Assembly: GCA_035946735.1 (NCBI GenBank)
Contig: DASYYZ010000126.1
Span: forward strand, 1-64,000
Direction of reading: 5' to 3'
Source of the DNA: Gp13-AA77 sp035946735
Lineage (GTDB): Bacteria; Acidobacteriota; Terriglobia; UBA7540
Length of the DNA: 64,000 nt
Each line of letters starts with the position of its first letter. Positions within the stretch are counted from its first letter, which is position 1. Under the pieces are notes generated by a model. The model was not told the origin of the DNA, did no database searches, and saw only the letters and a program-made list of their open reading frames with translations. Shown piece after piece: positions 56,350 to 64,000 of the stretch. Made by a program: the position numbers and the translations under genes.

Positions 56350-58040
56350 ATGAAGAATCGACGGCATACGGATCTCAGAACGGCCCTGGCGGCAGGGGTT
56401 GCCCTCATCATGTGCCGTGTGAACAACTGGATCGAGGCGCAAAGGAGACGCACGAGCGAGACATCCGTGCCACGGCCCCCGCGGCACACCCATTACCTAT
56501 TGAGCGCCTTCGCCGTGTTGTTGCTGTGCGCCGGCATAGGCCTGCCGGCGCGGGCGCAGGCCTTTCGGCCTGCGGGCGTTTCCAACACTGCAAACCGAGA
56601 CCTCATCGTGCGTGCCCCTCAACCCAGGCCAAAGCCGGTTCCTGGCAAGGCATCGAGCCCGAGCAGACAACCCAAGTTAGGGCTATCGAGTTTGCCGGGG
56701 CCCGCCCAGCCCGCGGTCTCGGCGACGTTGGGACGGGACGATGCGGGCTATCGGGTGCGCACGCTGGGAGGCACGCTCTCCGCCGAGAACCCCGCGCAGG
56801 CGCTCAAGGCGGACTTTACGCGGCACGGGATGGAGGTACGCGCCGGCGGCGCGAGCTGGAGCCTGGCGCTCGCTGGCTACGGCTACGGTGACCATCTTGA
56901 GGGGGTGCCTGAGGCCACTCCCCAGAGCCAGGCCAACCGGGTGGAATACCACCGGGGGCCAGCGGTGGAGTGGTACTTGAACGGGCCGTTGGGACTGGAA
57001 CAGGGCTTCACGCTCACGGAGCCACCGGACAGGAAGAGCAGCCCAAACCAGGGCGAACCCCTGACGATCGCCCTCGCGCTCGGCGGCGACCTGAGGGCTT
57101 CGGCCGATTCATCCGCTAAGAGCCCGGACGGCGCTGGCGCTGAAGGACTGACGCTGAGCGACCGCCATGGGCAGGCGGTGCTACGCTACACCGGCCTCGC
57201 CGCTTACGACGCCAGCGGACAAAAGCTGGTTCGGGAAGGAAGGGTTACGGCTGCGGGTGGAGGACGCGAAGGCGCGCTATCCGGTGGTGGTTGACCCATT
57301 CGTCCAGCTAGCCAAGCTGACCGCCTCGGACGCGGCATCGGGAGACTTTCTCGGAAACTCCGTGGGCATCAGCGGCGACGGCAGCACGATCGTGGCGGGC
57401 GCGCCCGGCGCTACCATCGGCTCCAACGTCCAACAGGACGCCGCCTATGTCTTTGGCGGGCTTCCGCTGGCCAGTCCGTCGACCACCAGTCTCACCTTCG
57501 CCAGCCAGTTGGTGGGGACCACCAGCACTGCGCAGACCGTGACGCTGACCAACACCGGCAATTTCGCCGAGACCAATAACTGCGGCAGTTCCCTGGCGCA
57601 GAATGCAAGTTGCCAGATCAGTGTCACGTTCACGCCGCAGTCCGTCGGGTTGTTGTCCGGCACGCTCACCATCACCGACAACAGCAACGGCGCGGCAGGC
57701 AGCATGCAGACCGTCAGCCTTTCGGGCACCGGCACGGCGCCTTTCACCATCACCCCAACGCCGTCAACTGAAACCATCACGCGGTTTCGTGGGCGGATTC
57801 GTCCTCACCCTGAAATCCCTGAACGGCTTCAAGGGTAACGTGACCTTGAGTTGTTCGGGCGGTCCGGCCGGTTCCTATTGCATCAATTTCCCGATGAAGG
57901 TGTACCTGAACGGCTCCACCTACGCCGTATCCGGAATCCTGATTCCCAAGAATTCGATGACGGGCACCTACATCATCACGTTCACGGGAACTTCGGGCTC
58001 CGTCACCGCCAAAGCTACCGCGACGGTCATCGTCAAATGA
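56350..58040 (+). pseudogene. Secreted FG-GAP/anchor-D repeat protein, two frameshifts
   Basis: ATG 56350 follows AAGGAGAG. Export signal around residues 45-70 (LLSAFAVLLLCAGIG ... ARAQ). Frame 1: SATLGRDDAGYRVRTLGGTL, VEYHRGPAVEWYLNGPLGLE, up to YDASGQKLV, ending at 57294. From about 57240 the next frame gives RVEDAKARYPVVVDPFVQLA, FLGNSVGISGDGSTIVAGAP (FG-GAP) and an anchor-D domain (SLTFASQLVGTTSTAQTVTL, NNCGSSLAQNASCQISVTFT). Near 57780 a second shift leads to GGFVLTLKSLNGFKGNVTLS and the end TAKATATVIVK at 58040. Together this is one large extracellular protein. Two independent one-base errors or mutations are needed. Confidence 0.8.
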
Positions 58041-58106
58041 GGAGACGCTTAGATACTGCCACCGCGAGCCCTGGGGTGAAGTTAGGTGTTGGGACGCATC
58101 AACGAC

Positions 58107-58132
58107 CGGGGCGGGCTTCTCAGTCCGCCCCG
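58107..58132. terminator. GC-rich hairpin
   Basis: CGGGGCGG (58107-58114) pairs exactly with CCGCCCCG (58125-58132) around a 10-nt loop, 67 nt after the FG-GAP gene. No T-run follows. Confidence 0.4.
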
Positions 58133-58234
58133 AGCTCGTGCCGCTGCTGCAAGGCAGCCTGGAGGGCGGAATTCGTGCTTTTCGAAGACTGCGGCTCTTT
58201 CCCGCCGAACCGTTTCAGAAGAGGAGAAGAAGCG

Positions 58235-59008
58235 ATGCAGAATGTCTTGTGCTACATCGAGAAACGCACCACGGAGTTAAACATCAATCCTTTTATTACC
58301 TGGCTTTCCGACCCTTCGATACCTGCAAAAGAACGCCTGTCGAGGTGGCTGCCCTGCGCAGCGTTTTTCGTCTTCGGATTTAAGGACCTGAACGGCGAAG
58401 CCCTGCAGTATCCGAAGGGCCAGGCGCTCCGCGATCCGTTGAAGTGGGCCATCAACCAGCACGCGGCCGAAGACTCCATGCACTGGCCGTGGTATCTGAA
58501 TGATTTGCGGACGCTGGGTCTCGACGTACCCACGACCCTGTCCGAAGCGCTGCAATTCCTATGGGGCGACGAAACGTTGGCGCAGCGCCGCGCGGTCTAC
58601 CGGCTTTGCACCCTGGCTGATCGCGCTCAGGACCCCCTTCTCCGCTACTCGATGATCGCCGCTCTCGAAAGCTACGCCCATCTGCTGTTCGCCACCGTAA
58701 CGCGAGCGAGCGAGGAGTTCGAGCGAGAGACCGGGATTGGTCTCGAGTATCTGGGAGCAATGCACTTTGGGCGCGAACCCGGTCATCTCGCGAACCAGGA
58801 GGACAACACCGAGGCAATGCTGCTGCCCACCAATCCCGGGGACAAACGTTGGGTAGCTCGTGCTGCTTCCAGTACCCCCACAGGTACTCCAGCGGGTTCA
58901 GTTCCGGTGCATAAGCCGGCAGGTATTCCGTGTGAATCCAGCCTTTCTGCTCCCGGATCCATTCCTGAGTCAGCCGACTCTTGTGGGCTGACAGTCGGTC
59001 CCAGATGA
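58235..59008 (+). pseudogene. Heme-oxygenase-like (iron-containing redox enzyme-type) protein, 3' end replaced by IS630
   Basis: ATG 58235 with AGAGGAGAAG upstream. All-helical protein: MQNVLCYIEKRTTELNINPF, RLSRWLPCAAFFVFGFKDL, AINQHAAEDSMHWPWYLNDL, SMIAALESYAHLLFATVTRA and YLGAMHFGREPGHL. The His/Glu pattern (QHAAEDSMHW, HFGREPGH) fits the TENA/heme-oxygenase-like fold of iron-dependent oxidases. After about 58830 the frame enters the antisense of an IS630 transposase (SSTPTGTPAGSVPVHKP) and stops at 59008. Roughly the last helix is lost. The intact enzyme's substrate is unknown. Confidence 0.65.
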
Positions 59009-59743
59009 CCAATACCGGCCGCCGCAGGTACCTTTTCAGAGGCCCCAAGAACTCGATCACCTGGGCGCTGCGAATGCTCTTCGGGAACAACTGGAAATAG
59101 AAGCTCCAAAACGTCATCCCCGCTATGGCCGACAACAAATCGTAGTTGAAGTTGAACTCCAGCACCGGCGTCTGGCCTCGCTTGGCCCAGGTCCGCACTC
59201 GATGCGGCCGCTGGCTTATTCCGCTCTCGTCGATGAAGACGATCGTGCGCCCCTCTTTTTGGGCTTTTTTTTAATCCGCAGCCACTCCACCTTCTTCCAA
59301 TGTTGAATGACCTTTTCATTCCGCTCTCGCGCCCGGCTTTCGGGCCGCTGGCAGCTCCACTGGAGCTGCCGTAGGATTTTCCAGATGTGGCCCTTGTGGT
59401 ACTGGACCCCAAACTCCTGCTCGATCAAGTGCCCCACCCGCCACAAAGTCCACAGCGGCGTCTCGTAGCCCAAGGCCTCCGGCCCCTTCAACAAGCCTTG
59501 CTCCAGCCGCTTCAAGTCCTGCGCACTCAAACTCGGCTTGCGCCCAGCTCGGCCGGCCTTCTTCAGCCCTTTCGGCCCCTGCTCCCCTAGCACCCGTGCC
59601 CAACGGTTTACGCTCGCATGACCCACCCCTAACCGACGGGCGACTTCCGACTGGCTCAGCCCTTTCTCCAGCAACCGCATCCCCTGCAAGCGGCGCCGTT
59701 CTAAAGCCTCAAAGTCTCGGCGTACTCCCTTTGGGTTTCCCAT
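58835..59743 (-). mobile_element. IS630-family transposase, two frames joined by a -1 frameshift site, 3' end truncated
   Basis: Frame 1 (59743-59216): helix-turn-helix LSQSEVARRLGVGHASVNRW and YHKGHIWKILRQLQWSCQRP, to RIKKKPKKRG. Frame 2 continues TIVFIDESGISQRPHRVRTW, RPVLVIWDRLSAHKSRLTQE and YAPELNPLEYLWGYWKQHEL, the DDE catalytic domain (D in FIDES, D in WDRLSAH, E in LNPLEY). The reading frames are connected at the A-run 59272-59265 by the canonical slippery heptamer A-AAA-AAG. All three catalytic residues are present, but the last ~45 residues after LPNVCPRD are replaced by the sequence of the interrupted host gene. Confidence 0.85.
59264..59270 (-). promoter_or_regulatory. -1 programmed ribosomal frameshift site of the IS630 transposase
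   Basis: On the reverse strand the sequence is ATTAAAAAAAAGCCC; the heptamer A-AAA-AAG is in the zero-frame phase required for -1 slippage, and the frame downstream is exactly the -1 frame. Frameshifting of this kind is known in IS630-group elements. Confidence 0.75.
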
Positions 59744-59891
59744 GCTGACATATGATGCCAGCGCGACCTCCCTGGTTGCTCTATATTATGCGACTCTCAA
59801 TAGGACAAGCAGGTACCCTCCGGCGCGCTCAAGACGAGTGCAATCATCTGCGAGAAAGGCACTTACCCCGCATTTGTGCGGATTGGCTCGC

Positions 59892-62570
59892 CTACTCAGC
59901 CCGAAGAGCGTCGATCGGATTGACGTTTGCCGCACGCACTGACGGGATCAGGCTTGCCACCACGGTGACCACTGCCAGGAGCACGGCGGCGCCAGTGAGA
60001 GTCACCGGGTCCCACGGCTTAAGGCCGAAGAGCAAGGTGCTGGCTCCGCGGGTGGCAATCAGGGCGAGCAGCGTTCCTGCCACCAAGCCGCCGGCCAGCA
60101 TGACGCAGGCGCTATGCAGCATGCCAGCGACCACGCGCCCGCGGGTCGCTCCGAGCGCCATGCGAATGCCGATCTCGCCGCGTCGCTGGGCGAGGAAGTA
60201 GGAGAGGACTCCGTGGAGCCCGACCATTACGAGCAGAGCCGCCAGGATGCCGAAGAAACCCGAGAGCCTTGCCATCATGCGATCGCCGACCAGACCATCG
60301 AGTATCCCCTGTTGGAAATCGGAGAACTGCATTTGGATGCCGGGAACTCTTTCTTCCAGCCTGCGTCGCACCGCCTTTTGCGCCGCTGCGCAATCGCGTG
60401 AAGCGATCAGCATCCCTGTCCACGGTTGTTGCGCCATCGCAGGTAGCTGGGCGGCGGGCACGAACGCCTGGGTCGGCGGGTCATCGCGCAGATCGCTGTA
60501 TTTCGTATCCGGAACCACACCGATGATCTCGTAGGTGCGCATGGGATACTGCGGCTCAGAACGCACATGAACTTGAACCCCGAGCGGTGAAGGTGCACTG
60601 ACATACTTCCGCACAAAGGCCCGGTTCACGATGAGCACCAAGGGACTCATGTTGGTGTCGCTCTCGGTGAAGTTACGTCCTTCGAGCAGTGGGATGCCCA
60701 GGGTCGCGAAAAACGTTGGGCTAACGTAGGAAAACCGGCTTTCCCCATCGGCCGCCCCGACGTCGACATGATGGCCCCAACTGCTGCCGCCAAGAGGAAT
60801 GGTCGTGGTCGCGGCGGCATTTTCGATGCCCGGAATGGCGCGCACCTCATCCACCAGTTGCCTTTCGTACTCCGCGAGATTTTCGGGTTTAACATTCGCC
60901 GATTGAAATCCGACGTACCCGACTGTGATTCCGCTCTCGCGAATTCCTGGATTCACGCTCATCAAATTGCGATAGCTGCGCACAAAGAGCAAAGCACCCA
61001 CGAGAAGCACCATGGAGACGGCGATCTGGGCAATCACCAATCCGCGCTGTACCGAGAATCCTTCGCGGTTGCCCACCACTCCGCGTTCGCCGGACTTGAG
61101 CGACGTCAGCGGCTGAGCGCTGGTGCTGCGCAGAGCGGGAAGCGTGCTGAAGATGACGCAAGTCGCGGCGGCGGCGGCCGCGGCGAACAGGAGCACGCGC
61201 CAGTCCGGCACGATAATGAGATGAATCATGCTCTGGCTGGTGTTGAGGGAGTTCACCAGCGCCCGGCTGAGCGGTTGCGCGAGGGCAGCGCCGAAAGTTG
61301 CGCCGCAGGCCGCGAGCAGCGCGCTTTCCAGCAAGATCTGGCGCAGCAGGCGGCCGCGCGACGCGCCCAAAGCCATACGGATGGCAACCTCGCGTTTTTT
61401 CACGCTGGCGCGCGCCAGCATCAGGTTGGCGAGGTTGGCGGACGCAATCAGCAGCACCAGTCCGGTGATCGCCAGCAGAATCTCAAGAGAGGAGTTGTAT
61501 TGGTCGCGCAGGGAGCTGACTCCGGCGCCGGCTAAATATGCAGCCAGGCGGAACGACTTGTAAATTTCTAATTTGTCGCTACTGTAGCCCATGGGCACGG
61601 TCTTTTCGAACAGGCCCGGGCTGATCGAGGCGAAATAGTCCGAAGCCTGCTTGAAGTTCCAACCGGGTCTGAGGCGTCCCATCACGGAGTAGATAAACTG
61701 TTCGGCCGCGGGATGGGGAGGCGCGCAAGTCGGATAGGCCAGGTCGAATCGATCACCCACGATCATGCCGAAAAAGGAGGGCGGCGTGACGCCCAGAACC
61801 TGCACCGGTTTCCCCTCGGCAAGGATCGTGGTGGAGTTCGTGATCGGCGCGCCTCCCATCTCTGATTTCCAGAAGGAGTAACTGGCCACAACGCTGCTGG
61901 TCATCTGGCAGTTAGTCGACACGTCCTGGGGTTCGATCAGGCGCCCCTGGACAGGAGCGACGCCCAGCACGCTGAAGAAGTCTCCGCTGACTTCGAGCCC
62001 GTACACCTGGTGGGACTGGTTAGGAGGACCCACATTAACAGGGCTGGTGCGCCAGGCAAAAATGCCCGAGAAGGGGTCATGATGCTCCTTAACCTCGTAC
62101 CACATGGGGCCCGTGAAAGCGCTGAACGGACTGTCGGTGAATCCGAATCCGTGATTGCCTCCGGCGATTCGCAGCTCCGCCAATTCGCCGGGTCTCGTAA
62201 GGGGGAGGGTGCGCAGCCGCACCGCGTCTAGAAGTTCGAAGATGGCGGTGTTGGCGCCGATGCCGAGCGCGAGGGTCAGGAGGACAACAAGCGCAAAGCC
62301 CGGGCTTTTCACGAAAACGCGCACCGCGCCGCGCAAGTCGTACCAGAGATTCTCGAGCCCGAGCGCCGCATCCTCCTCGGAGACACGCTCGCGCATCGCC
62401 CTGGGATTGCCGAAGCGCCTGCGCGCGTCGCGCTCCGCTTCTTCACGGCTCATGCCCCGGGCGATGTTGTCGTCGATGCACATGGCCATGTGTTCCCGCA
62501 ACTCCGCGTCAATCTCTTGCTCCATTCGCGCGCGCCTTCCCAGCGTCAGAATTCTTTGCAGCAGTGCCAT
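59892..62570 (-). CDS. ADOP-type MacB/FtsX permease
   Basis: 892 residues; GAGGTGAACC precedes the ATG at 62570. N-terminal extension MEQEIDAELREHMAMCIDDN and EERDARRRFGNP-like segment; TM1 with LVVLLTLALGIGANTAIFEL; long periplasmic domain with KSEMGGAPITNSTTILAEGK; first FtsX domain (LLIASANLANLMLARASVKK); second half from about 500 (GLVIAQIAVSMVLLVGALLF); terminal FtsX domain with GEIGIRMALGATRGRVVAGM and ending ANVNPIDALRAE. Paired with the PadR gene 8 nt upstream. No ATPase gene nearby; function inferred from family. Confidence 0.92.
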   Translation of the reverse strand: MALLQRILTLGRRARMEQEIDAELREHMAMCIDDNIARGMSREEAERDARRRFGNPRAMRERVSEEDAALGLENLWYDLRGAVRVFVKSPGFALVVLLTLALGIGANTAIFELLDAVRLRTLPLTRPGELAELRIAGGNHGFGFTDSPFSAFTGPMWYEVKEHHDPFSGIFAWRTSPVNVGPPNQSHQVYGLEVSGDFFSVLGVAPVQGRLIEPQDVSTNCQMTSSVVASYSFWKSEMGGAPITNSTTILAEGKPVQVLGVTPPSFFGMIVGDRFDLAYPTCAPPHPAAEQFIYSVMGRLRPGWNFKQASDYFASISPGLFEKTVPMGYSSDKLEIYKSFRLAAYLAGAGVSSLRDQYNSSLEILLAITGLVLLIASANLANLMLARASVKKREVAIRMALGASRGRLLRQILLESALLAACGATFGAALAQPLSRALVNSLNTSQSMIHLIIVPDWRVLLFAAAAAAATCVIFSTLPALRSTSAQPLTSLKSGERGVVGNREGFSVQRGLVIAQIAVSMVLLVGALLFVRSYRNLMSVNPGIRESGITVGYVGFQSANVKPENLAEYERQLVDEVRAIPGIENAAATTTIPLGGSSWGHHVDVGAADGESRFSYVSPTFFATLGIPLLEGRNFTESDTNMSPLVLIVNRAFVRKYVSAPSPLGVQVHVRSEPQYPMRTYEIIGVVPDTKYSDLRDDPPTQAFVPAAQLPAMAQQPWTGMLIASRDCAAAQKAVRRRLEERVPGIQMQFSDFQQGILDGLVGDRMMARLSGFFGILAALLVMVGLHGVLSYFLAQRRGEIGIRMALGATRGRVVAGMLHSACVMLAGGLVAGTLLALIATRGASTLLFGLKPWDPVTLTGAAVLLAVVTVVASLIPSVRAANVNPIDALRAE

Positions 62571-62578
62571 GGTTCACC

Positions 62579-62905
62579 TCATGCAAAACGCAGAACCGCG
62601 TCCACACCCTTGACCACCTGCGCCCAGTTCTTTTCGCGGCTGGCCAGTTGCTCCCGTCCCGCGCGGGTGAGCGCGTACCACTTGGCTTTGCGCCCGTATT
62701 CGGTGACAGCCCAGTTGGCGCGCACCCAGCCGTTTTGCTCCATGCGGTGCAGTGCAGGGTAGAGCGAGCCCTCTTCCACAATAAGGAGCTCGTTAGTGAC
62801 CCGCCGGATGTGCGTCAGGATGCCATACCCGTGCATGGAACCGCGCTGCGAAAGAGTCTTCAGGATCAGGAGATCGAGTGCGCCCTGCAGGTCATTTCTT
62901 GCCAT
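62579..62905 (-). CDS. PadR-family transcriptional regulator
   Basis: 108 residues from ATG 62905 (MARNDLQGALDLLILKTLSQ). Winged helix with GSMHGYGILTHIRRVTNEL, VEEGSLYPALHRMEQNGWV and KAKWYALTRAGREQLASREK. Forms an operon with the following permease. The two other PadR genes here have NQGTLYPVL-type motifs; this one has EEGSLYPAL, so it belongs to a slightly different PadR subgroup. Likely autoregulated. Confidence 0.93.
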   Translation of the reverse strand: MARNDLQGALDLLILKTLSQRGSMHGYGILTHIRRVTNELLIVEEGSLYPALHRMEQNGWVRANWAVTEYGRKAKWYALTRAGREQLASREKNWAQVVKGVDAVLRFA

Positions 62906-63313
62906 CAGATGTCACCCTAGTCGTCGAGGTAAAGCTGAGGGTAGCGCGTCCAGACCCTAGATGTCAAGGGGAGAGCGAAAGACTTCGACTTCAGAACAAA
63001 GCGAATGAGATCTCGAGTGCCGTCACCCCTGCGTCTCTTTCCCTATCCAATTAATGGCTGGCCGGCCCCGCTGGTATGCAAGGCTCCAAGAAGGGGAAGG
63101 TCCGGGAATCTGAAAAGGCGATATAACGCCAATGCGCTTATTGACGCGGTCCCAGGCAAATCGTCGCCAACTCGGAACCCACCCGCGGTCGGGGATGTCC
63201 TTCCAAAATCCTGAACCGCACCCTGATGGAACTCGAAGGTTTGAAGCAATGGCCGCCCGCTCGAACAAGCGGGTACGTGCAGCTTGAAAGAGCCGTGGAG
63301 CGTTTCAAGTTCT
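62906..63313. other. Divergent intergenic region
   Basis: It holds the PadR promoter near its left end. The rest shows short open frames without support. No promoter for the rightward gene at 63314 could be picked with confidence. Confidence 0.4.
62938..62967 (-). promoter_or_regulatory. Probable promoter of the reverse-strand PadR-ADOP operon
   Basis: On the reverse strand TTGACA (62967-62962) and TACCCT (62943-62938) are separated by 18 bp, about 33 nt before the PadR start. TGACATCT occurs twice, at the -35 and again just before the start codon, and could be an autoregulatory PadR site. Confidence 0.5.
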
Positions 63314-64000
63314 ATGCCTGAGCGGTCTCCCAAAGCTCAATTAGACCTCGAGGATCTTACCATTCACGAGGGTGCGCCGGTCCTGTTGAGGCGGACGCTT
63401 GCGAAGCTGGCTGCGGGCGAGGTGCTGGAAGCTCGCGGGGATTCGCCCGAGTTGGGGGAGAATCTCGCTGCGTGGTGCCGTAAAGAGCGCCATCGCTATC
63501 TGGAAGAGGCCAACCGGTCGCACACTCATCGCCTCGAACGCGGCGCGGGACTTGCACCGCTAATTCGTTCAGGTAGAGGCATCGCCGAGGTGGCCGAACC
63601 TCAGTGGGGGTTGACGCCACGCGGCGCGTGGATCGAGGCTGGGGGGCCGGAGTTCGCCTTCACCTTGCGCCAGAAGTGGGAAATTTGGGCTGAGGAACTG
63701 ACGAGCATTTACAAGCAAGCCGTCAGAAACCAGTGGTCGGCCGCGCGCGATATCCCTTGGAACAATCTTCCCAAGCTGACCGCGGAGGTTGAATCCGCGT
63801 TCTGCCAGATCATGACTTTTCTCACGGAGAATGAGTTTGCGGCGCTCTACGTCCCCGCTCGCTTCATCCCGCGTATTCACCCTCACTACCGCGAGGTGGT
63901 TGAGGTGCTTGCCGTACAGATCGTGGATGAAGCTCGGCATGCCGAGGCTTTTACGCGCCGGGCAGAAGCGGGCGGGAGCGGACTGGGTACATCCGCCGTC
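63314..64000 (+). CDS. TusA-like plus ferritin-like (di-iron) domain protein, 3' end outside window
   Basis: ATG 63314; the frame is open for 229 codons to the window edge. Residues 8-58 (LDLEDLTIHEGAPVLLRRTL, AGEVLEARGDSPELGENLAA, WCRKERHRYLEE) match the beta-alpha-beta-alpha pattern of TusA-type sulfur carriers, but the usual Cys-Pro near the N-terminus is not present. Residues 120-229 are helical with EIWAEELTSIYKQAVRNQW, QIMTFLTENEFAALYVPARF and VQIVDEARHAEAF; the Glu residues and EARH resemble di-iron ligands of ferritin-like oxidases. The two together are unusual. The reaction cannot be predicted. Some C-terminal residues are missing. Confidence 0.65.
   Translation, partial: MPERSPKAQLDLEDLTIHEGAPVLLRRTLAKLAAGEVLEARGDSPELGENLAAWCRKERHRYLEEANRSHTHRLERGAGLAPLIRSGRGIAEVAEPQWGLTPRGAWIEAGGPEFAFTLRQKWEIWAEELTSIYKQAVRNQWSAARDIPWNNLPKLTAEVESAFCQIMTFLTENEFAALYVPARFIPRIHPHYREVVEVLAVQIVDEARHAEAFTRRAEAGGSGLGTSAV

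Noticed and set aside
1..64000. CRISPR array, rRNA operon or prophage
   Set aside because: No regularly spaced repeats, no rRNA-like sequence, and no phage structural genes were found.

Overview
The window looks like a chromosomal segment of an acidobacterium (Acidobacteriota, Solibacter/Terriglobia-like). The main reason is five very large MacB/FtsX-type permeases of the 'acidobacterial duplicated orphan permease' (ADOP) type, each beside a short PadR-type repressor and with no ATPase gene nearby. High GC, Tat-exported sugar-catabolic proteins, an Oar-like TonB receptor remnant and cytochrome-c/TPR proteins fit the same group. This assignment comes from recognising families by eye; no database search was made.

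Layout. 1-3.9 kb: 5' part of a secreted repeat protein (runs off the left edge), a DoxX-like membrane gene broken by an in-frame TGA, and a KimA-like APC permease. 4.1-13.0 kb: promoter, PadR and three tandem ADOP permeases in one direction, the third with a Pro/Gly-rich insert, followed by a transglutaminase-like protein. 13.7-20.9 kb: housekeeping and small genes (lipoprotein, class III aminotransferase, MoaA, DUF2203, small membrane proteins, a DUF255/YyaL-type thioredoxin-domain protein). 21-25.3 kb: a sugar-catabolic group (DUF1080 hydrolase, frameshifted Gfo/Idh/MocA oxidoreductase, convergent GH127-type glycosidase). 25.5-34.5 kb: an internally deleted TonB receptor, a quinone oxidoreductase flanked by a duplicated ~75-bp sequence, a VOC protein, an amidohydrolase, a heptaheme cytochrome with TPRs, and a multiply frameshifted secreted protein. 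35-39.6 kb: two secreted proteins (beta-helix; PQQ-like propeller). 40.6-41.2 kb: integrase remnant, tRNA-Lys(CTT) and a degenerate tRNA-like copy, probably the scar of a lost integrative element. 41.6-44.8 kb: second PadR-ADOP pair.

45-59.8 kb is a mobile-element graveyard: a 132-bp MITE-like element, a 5'-truncated DmpA peptidase, remnants of an integrase-core transposase, IS110, IS256 and IS630, and two broken propeller-type sensor genes. One broken sensor kinase sits beside an intact NarL-type response regulator. A second receiver gene is preceded by a large nested hairpin. 59.9-62.9 kb: third PadR-ADOP pair, reverse strand. The right edge holds an open gene that appears to join a TusA-like domain to a ferritin-like di-iron domain.

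About nine ordinary genes and four transposase genes carry single-base frameshifts, nonsense codons or truncations, while the large ADOP genes are all intact. This could be real gene decay around insertion sequences or uncorrected assembly errors; reads would decide.
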